NCBI GenBank assembly: GCA_036186865.1
Contig: AP025075.1
Location: 15,881,788 to 15,945,787 of the forward strand
Length of the DNA: 64,000 bases
Direction of reading: 5' to 3'
Origin: Eustoma russellianum
Taxonomy: Eukaryota > Streptophyta > Magnoliopsida > Gentianales > Gentianaceae
Below the pieces are notes generated by a model that was given only the letters and a program-made list of their open reading frames with translations, was not told the DNA's origin and did no database searches. Both the position numbers and the translations under genes were made by a program. How positions within the stretch are numbered: the stretch's first letter is position 1; the number at the start of each line of letters is the position of its first letter. This document shows positions 44,753-56,245 of the stretch, piece after piece.

Positions 44753-47700
44753 ATATACTAATTTGGAATATTCGAGGCATGCGCACATCTTTGCCTCGTT
44801 TACAACAGTTGATTAGAGAATATCGTATTCATTTGCTTGCATTGATAGAACCTAAACATACTCCATCACAAATACAGCGTTTTTGTCTGCGACTAGGTTT
44901 CTCACATAGTTATGCTTCACAATCAGAACACATATGGTTTTTCTGGAAGGATAATGAATATCGTTTGATTGCTACGCAGGATCAAGATCAAGTATTACAT
45001 TTGACTCTTTCTTCAAACTCACAGCAGCAACAATTTGTTCTATCTCTTGTGTATGCGAAGCACACAGCCCCTCAGCGCCGAGGTTTATGGCGCGCGTTAT
45101 GTGACTATTCTGCAGGATTACAGCTACCTTGGTTGATTGGTGGGGATTTCAATAGCTTCCGTACAATGGAGGACCATCATGGTCGCTCCACACCATCCCT
45201 ATCTGCGATGTAGGATTTCAATGATTGTATCGAATCGTGCTCTCTTATGTCCCCGCCGTATTATGGTACGCGTTTTACCTGGGCGGAGGGACGCGGCCTT
45301 GGACGAGTTCGCAGAAGGCTAGACTGGATATTTATTAATTCTCGGATGCAGGATATGTTTGACACGCTACGACTGACACATTTACCACGCGTGACATCGG
45401 ATCACACTCCACTTTTGATCCAATGTCAGCATAACACCCAGCCAATTCGTCGCTCTTTCCGCTTCATGGATGCGTGGCTACATCACTCTGATTTTCATGC
45501 ATATATGCGACAGGCATGGTTATCGTATCCAACAACTGGTGGCATGCGGGGTTTCTATAATAAGTTGTTTGCTCTAAAGAGGGATATTCAGCATTGGAAC
45601 AAGCATATATTCGGTAATATTTTCAGCAAATTACAGCATGCTGAGGATAATCTTACGGCCGCAGAAAGCCACTGGGACGCGACGTCGACAGAGGAGGTGC
45701 GTGAGGCCTATTATCAGGCAAAGGCTCAGTATTCGCTTGCTTCAAATTATGAATTATTATACTGGAAACAAAAGGCTCGTGTTAAATGGTTACAACATGG
45801 CGATGCAAACACACGCTATTTTCACTCTCTGGTTAAAGGTAAACGTTCCCAGCTTTGCATTCGACAATTGAAAAATGGACAGGGCGTAGTGCTAACGCAA
45901 CCGGACGATATCATGATGGCGGCGGTAGATTATATAAGGATCTCTTTGCCCATGCACAAACCTCTAATTATGCGGATATATTATCACATATTCCGACACT
46001 TCTCACTGATAAGGATAATCTCATGCTTACGCAATTGCCTTCGGAGACCGAGGTGAAACAAGCGGTATGGAATTTGGATCCGCAAAGTGCCGCAGGACCT
46101 GATGGATTCCACGGTAATTTTTATCGATCGTGTTGGTCCATACTCCATTTAGATGTGTTAAAAGCAGTGCAGGAATTTTTCATACGGGTCCCCCAGCCGA
46201 CGGTCATGGCAAGTGCTTTATTGACTCTTATACCGAAAACACAGTCTCCGCAGTCGTTTGGTGATTTTCGTCCTATTTGCCTCACAAATTTTATTAGCAA
46301 AGTTTGCACCCGGGTTATTGCGTCTAGGTTGAATCGCTTATTACCCACGTTAATATCGCCGGAGCAAACAGGCTTTCTTGCGGGTCAGGATATCTCGACC
46401 CAGGTGCTTTTGGCTCGGGAAATGATTCATCAGCTAGACAGGGGTGGGCCACAGGTATGTCTGAAATTAGACATGATGAAGGCTTTTGATAGGGTGAGTT
46501 GGGACTATCTTCGCTTACTCCTACGCAAGTTTGGATTCTCTGTTTTTTTCATTCGGATTATTATCAATCATCTAAGTGCAACGCGAATGTCTGTCTTAAT
46601 CAATGGTCAACCATCACCATATTTTCAACCATTCAGGAGAGTTAAACAGGGAGATCCTTTATCGCCTTTGCTATTTATCTTGTCATCTGAGGGATTTAGC
46701 AGGGGGCTGAAGGCCCTGGTCGCCGCAGGCAACATCCAGACATTTCGGTTGGGTAGAGTTCCGTTCACTATTTCTCACTTGGCATATGCAGATGATTTGC
46801 TCATCTTCCTACGTGGTACGCAGAGAAATTTACGGCGATTTCATGCATTTCTTACTACCTATGAAATGGCTTCAGGGCAGAAAGTGAATTTTCATAAAAG
46901 TAATTTCATACTATCATCTACTATCACGAGCAGGCAGTGTCATACAATCAGAGATATTCTTGGCATGCGATTAACCACTTTACCGTTTCGTTATCTCGGA
47001 TCCTACCTGCACAAGGGCATTCCACGGGCTTTGCATTTTTCGTCACTATTACAGCACGTGGATGGCCGCTTAAATGGCTGGCATTCTCGTCTACTATCTA
47101 TGGCAGGAAGACTAGTTCTGTTACGATCGGTCCTGGCAGCACTCCCTCTACATATACTAGCGGCAGGTGGTATGCCTCAATCCATCATTCGAGTGCTTGA
47201 CAGAAAGATGTCAGCATTTTATTGGGGGGAAAGATATCATTGGGTTGCATGGAAAGACATTACTATTCCAGTAGAAGAAGGTGGCTTAGGGCTTCGCAAT
47301 CTTCGCGAGTTGCAACGGGCATACCAATGCCAAATTTGGTGGAAATATCAATGTCATGATACTTTATGGAGTAGATATATGCATCATAAATATGGAAGAC
47401 GGAATGACTATATTCCACGGCTTACAGATTCCCCAGTCTGGAAATCTATCTGTCGCATTCATCACATTTGTCTCCCAAATTCAAATGGCTTGGGCGCATT
47501 TCTATCATGGACGGCTACACCTTCGGGAGAATTTTCGCTAAAATCAGCATACACTATTTGTCGGACATCACGGCCTACATTAATGTCGGCTAGGTTTATT
47601 TGGAGTACACACCACTCACCTTCCATTCGGCTGTTTTTGTGGCGCATGTTTCATTCAGCCCTTCCATTTGAAGATTATATCGGCCGCTACTCCATGGCGC

Positions 47701-48608
47701 GTCCAACTCAATGCCCTTTCTGTAAAACGCATTCAGCTACGGTCGACCATTTGTTCATTACATGTTCTCGCATCCGATTTTTCTGGGGATTTTTTGCTGC
47801 CGAGCTTAATGGAGTGAAGCCGTCCACACTATCTCTTAGGCAGTATGTCATGGCATGGTGGTATCGATCCAATACCACATCTCTCTTAGGCGTTTTGCGG
47901 ATAGTAATTCCCGGGATAATATTATCCAATATTTGGCATCATTATGCGCAACTGACTTATGGCGACATCACTTGCTTCTCCACATCAGCAATCCGTAACT
48001 CAATTTATTTTGATATCCACATGTGGATGCTGAAGATACAGGGAACCAAGTTGGCTACAGGTCCATTTCCTTCTCTACCCTGGCTTCCTCACATTCAACC
48101 CCCTAGACTTCGTATTATACGCTGGCAAACCCCTCCCTCTGGCAGACTCAAATTAAATGTGGATGCCGCTGTGGGTCAGCACTATGCTGCGGGTGGAGGA
48201 ATTCTACGCGACCATAATGGTGCATGCATCCAGGCCCTCTCATTTCGGCTACCTCGCTGTACCCCTCTGCAGGTCGAGACACAGGCCACCCTGTTTAGCC
48301 TGCTGTATTTTCTCCCATCCTACCGATTGCTAATTGTAGAATCGGATTGTGCTCAACTGCTTGCAAGACTGGACAACCCACGACGGCCAGCGGGCCATTA
48401 TCACCTTCGCCTGCTACATGATCTCATCCGTCAGCATCGGCTAGAGTTAGTGCATACATATCGTGAGACAAATATGCCAGCACACTATCTTGCCCAACAC
48501 GCGATGTTGCAGCCTATAACGGGGGAGTACAGCAGCTCCACTCTTCCTTCCCTGGTCAGGGCTTCGGTTGCACTGGATCTTTCCTCGGTGGCTTTACGCG
48601 CAGCTTGA
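44749..48608 (+). pseudogene. LINE-b ORF2: endonuclease, RT, zf-RVT, RNase H (two lesions)
   Basis: About 1,286 codons, normal for plant L1 ORF2. The endonuclease starts MNILIWNIRGM, with IGGDFNSF and SDHTPLLIQ. A TAG at 45211 replaces the glutamine seen in LINE-a (RQLQDFN). A one-base frameshift near 45935 lies in the linker; from there to 48608 the frame is unbroken. RT: AGPDGFHGNF, FRPICLTNFISKV, KLDMMKAFDRVSW, VKQGDPLSPLLF, AYADDLLIF (YADD at 46785-46796). zf-RVT: FLWRMFHSALP...CPFCKTHSATVDHLFITC. RNase H: NVDAAVG, VESDCAQLL, TNMPAHYLAQH. It starts at ATGA (44749), overlapping the ORF1 stop by four bases, consistent with reinitiation. Confidence 0.95.
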
Positions 48609-49668
48609 CCTTCAAATTTGTACTATGGGTTGCTCCTATTGGAAATACGCTGCCCGTGTACTAATGGACACGGGCAGGATCGGTACGCATCGTAGCTATT
48701 ACATTTGCTGCTGCTTGTTAACAATGATTCTATACGTTAATGCTGTTTTTCTTACCATGTGCAATGGCTGCTGCGGTAATTTTGAGGTCCATTTCACGGA
48801 TGCATGCAGTTCTAAAGTCTTCCATATGGATTGGCCATGTCAACTTATCACTGCCTGTACTCCGTTCAGTACAGGCAGCCTCGGTACGTTCTCTTTTCTC
48901 AGGCATTCAGGGTATATTTTTCGACTCTTCAGCCAGCTGACATTGTGTCATTCTTTGCATTATGTATATTCTTCCCTGCACAAATCATGCAACTCGCTAC
49001 CGGTAATGAGCATTGGAGTGGCCGTAGAAGACATTAGTTGCATTTATATATTGAAAAAGACACAGGCACAAGATTGCCCTTTCTCCCTGGTTGGCCGCAT
49101 GGATTGGCTTCTCACATGTCCATCTGCCGGCACTTTATTATGTGTCGGCAGCACAGGTTGCATCTATGGCCAAATTTCACAAACTTTTCATTGGTTTGAA
49201 TTGATGCTATTCTTACATTCTTTTTCTCCTGCTGTGTTGGAGAGACAATGGATCGCGCGTTTTCTCGGGGTCCCACACGCATTCCATGTATGTTTCTGGA
49301 TGGTCATTATGCATAAATTGGTTGGTATCGCTGTTGCCCCTTCTCCGGCTTGCCCAAATTCTGTCGACATGCTCCCTGCCACCGAACGACGCTCAGGCAG
49401 AGTTTCACCTGTCCATCAGACTGCTTTCTTTTTCTGTTGGCTTCGAACAGTGTTCTTCACTTGTAAATTTTTATTCAATTGCGTCTATCGTCATTCCAGA
49501 TATATAAATATGTACGCTTTTTCCTTCGCCGGGGTTTTATCCACAAGGGTGGTTTTACCCGGCAAGGTTTTAATGCGGCATATCATATATATTCTGGATG
49601 CTGATAATCACATATTGCGGATTTGTGTTATACTTTGCTGTACTATGGTTTTCCTCCGCCATAAGTGA
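48568..49668 (+). CDS. Candidate third ORF of LINE-b (366 codons)
   Basis: A frame +1 to ORF2, overlapping its last 41 bases and covering almost the whole 3' region up to the polyadenylation signal without a stop. The product would be hydrophobic and Cys-rich (SYYICCCLLTMILYVN, FFFCWLRTVFFTCKF). The equivalent frame is open in LINE-a (about 226 codons, across Sirevirus C) and mostly open in LINE-c, always +1 to ORF2, sharing GSLGTFSF/GGMGTFET/GNLGNFST and the end block INMYAFSFA.VLSTRVVL. Against coding: no conserved start codon, pyrimidine-rich DNA lowers stop frequency, and the end block coincides with a conserved RNA/DNA motif. No known domain is recognised. Confidence 0.35.
   Translation: MHWIFPRWLYAQLDLQICTMGCSYWKYAARVLMDTGRIGTHRSYYICCCLLTMILYVNAVFLTMCNGCCGNFEVHFTDACSSKVFHMDWPCQLITACTPFSTGSLGTFSFLRHSGYIFRLFSQLTLCHSLHYVYSSLHKSCNSLPVMSIGVAVEDISCIYILKKTQAQDCPFSLVGRMDWLLTCPSAGTLLCVGSTGCIYGQISQTFHWFELMLFLHSFSPAVLERQWIARFLGVPHAFHVCFWMVIMHKLVGIAVAPSPACPNSVDMLPATERRSGRVSPVHQTAFFFCWLRTVFFTCKFLFNCVYRHSRYINMYAFSFAGVLSTRVVLPGKVLMRHIIYILDADNHILRICVILCCTMVFLRHK
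48650..48677 (+). other. Hairpin 1 of the LINE-b 3' region
   Basis: Ten-base perfect arms CTGCCCGTGT/ACACGGGCAG, loop of eight, followed by GATCGGTACGCATCG. It lies 42 bases after the ORF2 stop. Confidence 0.8.
48851..48878 (+). other. Hairpin 2 of the LINE-b 3' region
   Basis: Eleven-base perfect arms CTGCCTGTACT/AGTACAGGCAG, loop of six, followed by CCTCGGTACGTTCTC. LINE-a and LINE-c have hairpins with other stems followed by the same GGTACGTTC-like tag. Confidence 0.8.
49124..49151 (+). other. Hairpin 3 of the LINE-b 3' region
   Basis: Ten-base arms CTGCCGGCAC/GTGTCGGCAG with one G-U pair in RNA and a loop of eight. Confidence 0.7.
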
Positions 49669-49708
49669 GGTTTTCACTTAATAAAAGACGTGTTTTCATA
49701 AAAAAAAA
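49500..49708 (+). other. Conserved LINE 3'-end block and A-tail of LINE-b
   Basis: ATAAATATGTACGCTTTTTCC, then GGTTTTATCCACAAGGGTGG and GGCAAGGTTTTAATGCGG, nearly the same in LINE-a (about 42880-42950) and LINE-c. Such a block near the 3' end is the expected recognition site for the element's own reverse transcriptase. It ends AATAAAAG...A-tail. Confidence 0.75.
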
Positions 49709-49717
49709 TACACCTTC

Positions 49718-51826
49718 ATAACATGTAACAATTTATTTTATCCCCTTTTAAGGTCTTATGGCCGAATATCCCTTATATATATGTGTGTGTGTGTGCGTGT
49801 GTCTTCATAGCATGTAGCAACTTGTTTATCTTTTTTTAGGGACTTATGGCTGAATGTCTAACACATGCACACAACCACTTAAATCTCCTTTTTCACATCT
49901 TATATACATAAATCTTGAGTTCAATGTTTCCACTAATTATGTGCATAATAGTTTCCATAAAAAATGATGACTTTCAAGGTAAGATCAACATGAAAAAAAT
50001 ACATACAACATAAAGATGATGGAAACCATGGAAAGTTACCTTCTTGACCCATGAACATCCTTAATATACAACATCATGAAGATGGATGATCAAGCTCAAG
50101 TGAGGAGCCAAAATGGCCTTATGGCCGTATGTATGTATGTATGTACATATATGAGATGATGATCATCGAAACAACACTTGTGACCTAGTATATTAGTCAT
50201 GATTATGATGCATCCATAAATATGATAAAACAAGATCATTAAAACATATGAAAACCAAAATACCGTAGAAGATACATACATGATGATCACCATAGAAAAA
50301 TACATGAACAAGTGTAGCAAAGTTACCTTCTTAGTGGACTTTTCTTAACATATCATATGACTCAATTTTCTTTCTTTAGTTTCTATATACATCACATAAG
50401 AATGTTCATTTCATTTCATTTATACATAAAAGTCCATTTTTTAGTGGGTTGGCCAAATTTTAAGCATCACATATGACTATATATACCTCACATAGAAACA
50501 TATATTTTACATATTCTTATTGCTAAAAGTGTGAACATACAACATGAATGATCCAACTTTGATATGAACATATAAACTTAACCTTTAGAAATCCATAAAG
50601 GATGCAGGAAGAATACTTTCCTTTCTCACTTATTTCTTACTTAAATGGAAGATTCCTTCATTTAGCTTGGAAGAAAAATCCTTCTCCTTCCTCCTTGGTA
50701 GCCACGGTTTTGGAGTTAAAAATAGGAGAGTTAGTGAGCAACTTATGGAAGTAGATAGACCAAGAAATTAATTTATTCTACATAAAGTTCTTACCTTTTT
50801 TCCTCTTTGGTTCTTGGCTCTACAACCTTCCTTGATCACTACTTGGATGAAGGAGGGTGTTTGAACCTTGTCTTGGATGATGTTTATGTGAGGTGAGGAG
50901 AAACAAATCTTTCCCTTACACTCTTTGGTATTCTCGACCAAAGAAGGAAAGAAGAGAGTGTTGGAAGATTTTATTTATTTTGGAGAGGGAAGAGAATGTG
51001 TTTAGTTGAAGATGGAGTGTGTTGAAATGAAAAATGGAAAGAGAAGAAGGGTTTCCTCCTTTTTCAAGACAAAAGGGCAGGTGGAAGGATTGGTTGCGGA
51101 GGGAAGATTTTCATGATGGGGGGTTTGGTTGTATTAGGTTTAGGCTTGATGATTATGGGGAGAAGCGAGTAAGAAAAGAAAAGTTGTCTTCCTTAGGAGT
51201 GGGTTTGGCTGTCCTACATAAGGGTTAGGAGGAGGGAGTGGCTTGTCTTGTTGAGTGGGTAAGAAAGTGGGAGGAAATGTAATCATTTGTATAAAAAGTG
51301 TGTAAGATTTTGTTGTGTAGTTGAAGAGAAAAGGGAAGAAAACTTTTCTTCCCACTTGTGTGGAGAAGGCGGCCATGGGGTGTTTGAGTGGGTAGAATAT
51401 GATAAAATACCATCATTTAATTTCTATACAATTTTCTACACTTAGTATTTTGTTGGGTATTATTCTAACCATATTTTTTCCTTCCTTTTCTATCATTGGC
51501 CACACACACACACACATATATATATATGTGTGTGTGCATGTTTGTGTGTGTGTCTGTATTCATTTTCATTTTCTTCTTTTCCAAGGTATTTGTCATGTCT
51601 TATTTTGTTTTCCTTTTTGTTTAAGTAGGGAAAATTCTTGTGTCATGTATTTTTATTTGATTTAATTTAGCCTAACAACTTAAGTTGTTATCGACTAGTT
51701 TTATTTAAATTTTTTCGTATGTTTGAAAATGCTCGTTATCGAATTTGCTAGTTTGTCGATGTACTAAACTTAGACGAGCATATACCGACGTTAATAAAAT
51801 ACGTTATTTAAAGCGTTACGACGTAA
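49718..51826. mobile_element. Right part of element E, probable long LTR
   Basis: Continues the A/T-rich non-coding sequence left at about 15989. Variants of CATGTAACAA...CTTATGGCCG recur near 49727, 49810 and 50110 and match the motif before LINE-a. It also holds a hairpin-like (CA)n(TA)n(TG)n at about 51500-51550 and an 18 bp palindrome around AACAACTTAAG at 51673-51690. It ends in the assembly gap, so its terminus and TSD are hidden. Short open frames on both strands have no recognisable domain. Confidence 0.45.
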
Positions 51827-51836
51827 NNNNNNNNNN
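51827..51836. other. Assembly gap (10 N)
   Basis: Ten Ns between the end of element E and the resumption of copia D. Unlike the gap at 10828, no duplicated flank is seen. The missing stretch should include the E terminus, its target duplication and the rest of D's zinc knuckle. Confidence 0.95.
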
Positions 51837-52580
51837 TCAAGCTTCTAGACAGCATGTGCCACAAATGTCTCCTATGCTAACACAGGAGTCATATGTGCTA
51901 CTTATGAATATGTTCCAAGAATCAGGACAGAAGTTAGAAAGAAAATTATGTTGGGTTTAACAATGTTGGTGGAAAACATGTTATGATGTCAGCTCAGCAA
52001 CTTCTTGCGTCTCGTAAGAATACATATAATGTAGTACATAGAAACCTTAGCACATGGATTTTAGATACTGGAACCACACATCGTATATGTTATTCCCTCA
52101 CCTTGTTTAAGTCATATTGCTTTACATCAATGTAGGTGGGGCTGCCGAATAACATATTAGCAGAAGTCACTCACATGGGTTCAGTCGTTATAAACCCCTT
52201 CCTTACACTTATTGATGTACTATTTGTTCCTTCCTTCAAATTCAATCTTCTTTCTTAGAGTAAGCTTACTTGTTCTAATGATATTCACGTCTATTTAGAC
52301 TCTAATTGCTGCGTGTTCTAGGAACAAATGACTAAGAATATGATAGGTTTAGCTAAGGTTAGCCAAGGCTTATATCATCTCCATGGTTCAGTCTCCTGTG
52401 ATCAATCCAGCTTCTTCATTTCCTTCTACCACTCTGCATTCCCAATCTCTGCTTTGCCATCCACATGGATGACTCCAGAATGAAGTAGATTCATAAGTTG
52501 GATCTTCAAGTAGTTGTCTCACCATCTCTCTTTTCTTGTTCAGTTTGTCCTATATCCATTTTTTTAGAAGTTTAGATACC
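51837..52580 (+). pseudogene. pol: Copia D: gag end, protease and integrase zinc finger
   Basis: Resumes D after E. MLTQESYVLLMNMFQ corresponds to the gag tail before protease. WILDTGTTHRICYSLTLFKSY is the copia protease with DTG, then VLFVPSFKFNLLS, then GLAKVSQGLYHL (GAG-pre-integrase) and CSVCPIS, the CC half of the integrase zinc finger near 52540. Frame changes and stops are frequent. Confidence 0.75.
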
Positions 52581-53226
52581 AAGATGTGGTGAAAACATCC
52601 TTTTTTCTCAAAAATATCTTGGTATTTTCCTCAAGCTTCCAAATTCTATTTCTCCTAAAAGATTGATTCTATAGTTGTTTTCATTCTCATTCTCAAGTCT
52701 TTTTAGAAAATCATAAACATTATTATAATTCCCAACAAGAAACATACCCAAGTAAATAAAATAGAATTGACTAATTTAAAAAAGTCACGCTTAAGTCAAT
52801 CAAGGTGTAAAGTAACCATATACTACCACAAGTATACGAGGTTCCTACCAATGTTTTAATGAAAAACTTATAGAGGTTTGATAGTTTAATTTCAATGATA
52901 GACTTGAGTATTTACTACCATGGCTTTAGATAGTTTATAAGTATCACATATGCGTCATAATTTATAAATATTTGATAAGTTGGTACCTTCAAAAGTTTTT
53001 AGAAACTTTGTAACCAACGTGTTCAAATCATCTACCAAATCATAGGTAAACCTAAAAGCTTAGCATAAGGATTTTCACAATAAAGCCTTGAAAGTTAAAT
53101 TTTTTTTTGTTTCAATAATCTCAAAAATATCAATCCATTATCATTCTTTTTGCAAATATTTCATTAATGTCAAAAAAATATCTAAATATTATCGTACACC
53201 AATGATAACACCTATCAAATTAGCTC
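52581..53226. other. AT-rich stretch in place of the D integrase core
   Basis: About 650 bases with no recognisable coding on either strand, lying where the integrase catalytic core of D should be. It starts with an inverted pair ATACCAAGAT/ATCTTGGTAT (about 52577-52626). It may be an inserted short element or complete decay. Confidence 0.4.
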
Positions 53227-53651
53227 ATGTCACTTCTATATATATTATATGACGCATTGCCCTCTCCTTCCTTGCCCGAAACCCCCGAATGGCCCACACC
53301 TGAGTCCCCACATGTCCTAGCATCCAATCGAGCTACCACAACTGCACTGCACTATCCTATGGCTACTCTGTCCTATGATGGCATTTTTCAATCAGAGCAA
53401 TGCATCTATACGGTTTCCTCTTCTCCGATTTCAGCTTTGGTTTCTGTAAAAGAACCAAAAGGTTATAAATCCACTGCAAGACATCTTGAGTGGTTGGCTG
53501 CAATGATGAAGTTGTGGCATTGCATAAAAATAGAACCTGGTATTTGGTTCCTCGTCCTCCCTCTTCGAATGTGGCTGGTTCTAAATGAGGTTTTTTCACT
53601 AAACTATTCTCTGATGGCTTTTTTGAACGCTATATGGCTTGTCTTGCAGCT
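53227..53651 (+). pseudogene. pol: Copia D: start of reverse transcriptase
   Basis: Linker HYPMATLSYDGIFQSEQ, then, after a +1 shift, NDEVVALHKNRTWYLVPRPP and FFERYMACLAA, matching the start of Ale-type RT (TW.LVPRP...ERYKARLVAKG). It is cut at about 53651 by LINE-d. Confidence 0.75.
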
Positions 53652-56245
53652 TAAGGGCACTCGGCTGGAAGAGCTTGAGCTTATGCAGGAGCACCTAGAA
53701 GGTCAATGGGGCACACCTGACTGGAAGGACAAACTACAGAAGCAAAGACACTTGACTTTCAATCTTTTGGAGGCTGAAAGAAATTTTTTTGCTCAGCTAG
53801 CCAAAGGTAACTATTTAATTTCAATGAAAGGAATACAAAATTTTTCCACTCCATAATTAAAATAAACAAGGCAAGGAACATTATTATTGGAGTTCAGCTC
53901 GCCTATGTCCTCATCTATCAATCAGGCAGCTTAGCAGTTTGTACATTTCTACACCGGCCTACTTGGCTCAGCTCAGCCAGTCCAGCCCATTAGAACACAA
54001 GTGCTGAATGGGGGTCCCAGTCTATCTATACAACATGCTGACTCACTCATAGCCCTAGTCCTGGAAGCTGAGATTAAAGCTGCTCTGCACTCTATTGGGA
54101 AGGACAACGCACCTGGTCCTGATGGCTATTTCTCTCAATTCTTGATCAAAGCCTGGGAGATAGTAAGGGCCGACCTGATCGCTGCAGTGCAGGAGTTCTT
54201 CATGAATGACTTATTGCTTTAACAGATCAATCACGCTATCATTGCTCTGGTCCCCAAGGCTTCCCATGTCACCAAATTTGAGGACTATCGAACTATTTCA
54301 TGCTGCAATATGATCTACAAAATAATCTCTGAGATCCTTGCAACACAAATGGGATCAGTCATGACCTCCTTCATGGATCCTGCTCAGGCTGGTTTTCTCA
54401 AGGGCAGTCTCATAATGAAAAATGCCTTCTTAGTCCAGGAGCTGGTCAGAGATTATGGGAGAAAGAGGACAGTTCCAAATTGCATGCTTAAGGTTGACAT
54501 CAGGAAAGCTTTTGATTCCATCAGTTGGTCTTTCCTCAAGGATATGCTTCTTGAACTGGGGTTTCTTACTGTCTTCACGTGTTGCATTATTGAGTGTGTG
54601 AGCACTACCAGCTATTCTATTTCTCTTAATGGTAGGCCTTATGGGTTCTTCAAGGACAGGCGTCGGTTGAGGCAGTGAGACCCTATCTCCCCCTTCCTAT
54701 TTGCAATTGGTATAGAAAACCTCTCAAGGCTACTTCGTAGACTATCATGAGAAGAAGTTCCATTTCCATGCTAGTTGTGCTGAGCATAATGTCACTCACC
54801 TCTGCTTTGTGGATGATCTTATCTTATTTTTCAGAGGAGTTGTCTGATCAGTAAAGAGAATTATGGATGTGCTATCTGACTTTGGTGATTTTTCAGGGCT
54901 CAGGACCAACCTGGCCAAATCCAAGTTCTTCCACACAGGCATTGGCGATGTGACTAGCTGGTTGTAGGTCAGCACATGTTTTTCGGAGGACACCATGCTT
55001 TTCAGATATTTGGGCATACTTATTACAGGCCGCAAGTTGTAGATCTCACACTATGCTCATTCCATCAAAAAACTGATGGACAAGGTGAGGCTATAGAATG
55101 CATCAAGCCTCTCATACGCTGGCAGACTACAACTGATCAAGTCAGTTCTGCAGGGAGTGAACCGTTTCTGACTAAGTGCGCTACCTCTTGCTACAACAGT
55201 TAAAATTCTGGTGAATAGGACTTGTCTACACTTCTTATGAGGGAATTCCTCACTTGGGTCTAAAAAGGCTTGGGTCGCTTAGTCTCAGGTCAGCTTGCCT
55301 AAAGAAGAAGGTGGTCTGGGAGTTCTTCAACTGAAGGCATGGAATTTGGCACCGCTAACCAAGCACCTGTGGGATTTGCATCACTAGAAAGACACACTCT
55401 GGGTGCAGTGGATGAATCATAAGTATAGACTATTCAGTACACTATGGTCTAGGACGTGGTGCAGTTCAGACTCACCCCTCCTGAAGAAACTTATGGAGAT
55501 CCGAGATCAGTCACTGGTTAGGGAAGGCTACTACAACTCGGCTTTAGAGGTAATCACCTCATGGACAGCGGAAGGTACTCTCAAACCTAGTCTGGCGTAT
55601 GAGGATTTTAGGGAGAAGGGCAGTAAAGTCAGTTGGGGCAGGATTGTTTGGGACTCAGCATTAACTCCCAAACACTCCTTTACATTGTGGCTTGCTGGGC
55701 TGAACAAGCTTCCCACAAAGAAACGCCTTGTTTATCTCGACAACAGAGAATGTCACCTCTGCTCGGCTGAACAAGAGAAGCCGCAACACCTTTTCTCCTC
55801 CTTCTCAGCTACCAAACAAATTTGGCTAACCATCTCAGCAGGGCTCGCTTTTCTACAGAGGATCCAGTCTATCAACAGACTGCTAGCCTGGGATCGAGAA
55901 GACTCAAAGGGAAAGCGCTGAAAGCCAAGACAGAAAAAATTTCCTTGGTTGCGATTGTGTATTATATTTGGCAAGCTCGGAACAGATGTATTTTTGAAGA
56001 AAAAGCATTTGTATCTAAGGACGTAACACATAGAATATGCACCCATGTATATAAAGTGATGTATAAGCTCTACCCACATATCTTAGATATAGACGCTGCT
56101 TATATAGTTTAAGATTGCTATACATTACTGAATAGTACATGTAAGTCGGCATGTAGACCTATAAGTAGAGCTATTGTATGTGTCGCATCCCTTTGGTGCT
56201 TTGATTTCTCTGTTTAATATTAGCATTTTAACAACAAAAAAACAA
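53652..56245 (+). mobile_element. LINE-d, 5'-truncated L1-type element without RNase H
   Basis: Starts in the endonuclease-RT linker (LEELELMQEHLEGQWGTPDW, NTKFFHSIIKINKARN). RT: APGPDGYFSQFLIKAW, FEDYRTISCCNMIYKIISE, KVDIRKAFDSISWSF, DPISPFLFAIG, CFVDDLILFF (FVDD at 54806-54817, in place of the usual F/YADD). zf-RVT region near 55650-55830, then a C-terminus KISLVAIVYYIWQARNRCIF and stop at 56112. There is no RNase H, so it is a different LINE group from a, b and c. Many stops and frameshifts. It ends with ACAACAAAAAAAC at about 56231-56245. Confidence 0.85.

Larger units (their letters stand above)
43282..49708 (+). mobile_element. LINE-b, full-length L1-type element
   Basis: Bounded by a 10 bp duplication ATACACCTTC at 43272-43281 and 49708-49717 (one A may belong to the tail). 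Order: GC-rich 5' leader with many CCGCCG triplets, ORF1, ORF2 joined by an ATGA overlap, a 1.1 kb 3' region with hairpins and a third open frame, AATAAAAG at 49680-49687 and an A-tail. Length 6.4 kb, as for complete plant L1 elements. Few lesions are visible. Confidence 0.95.

Noticed and set aside
51034..51376. Short open frames on both strands in element E
   Set aside because: Low-complexity translation of purine-rich LTR-like DNA.
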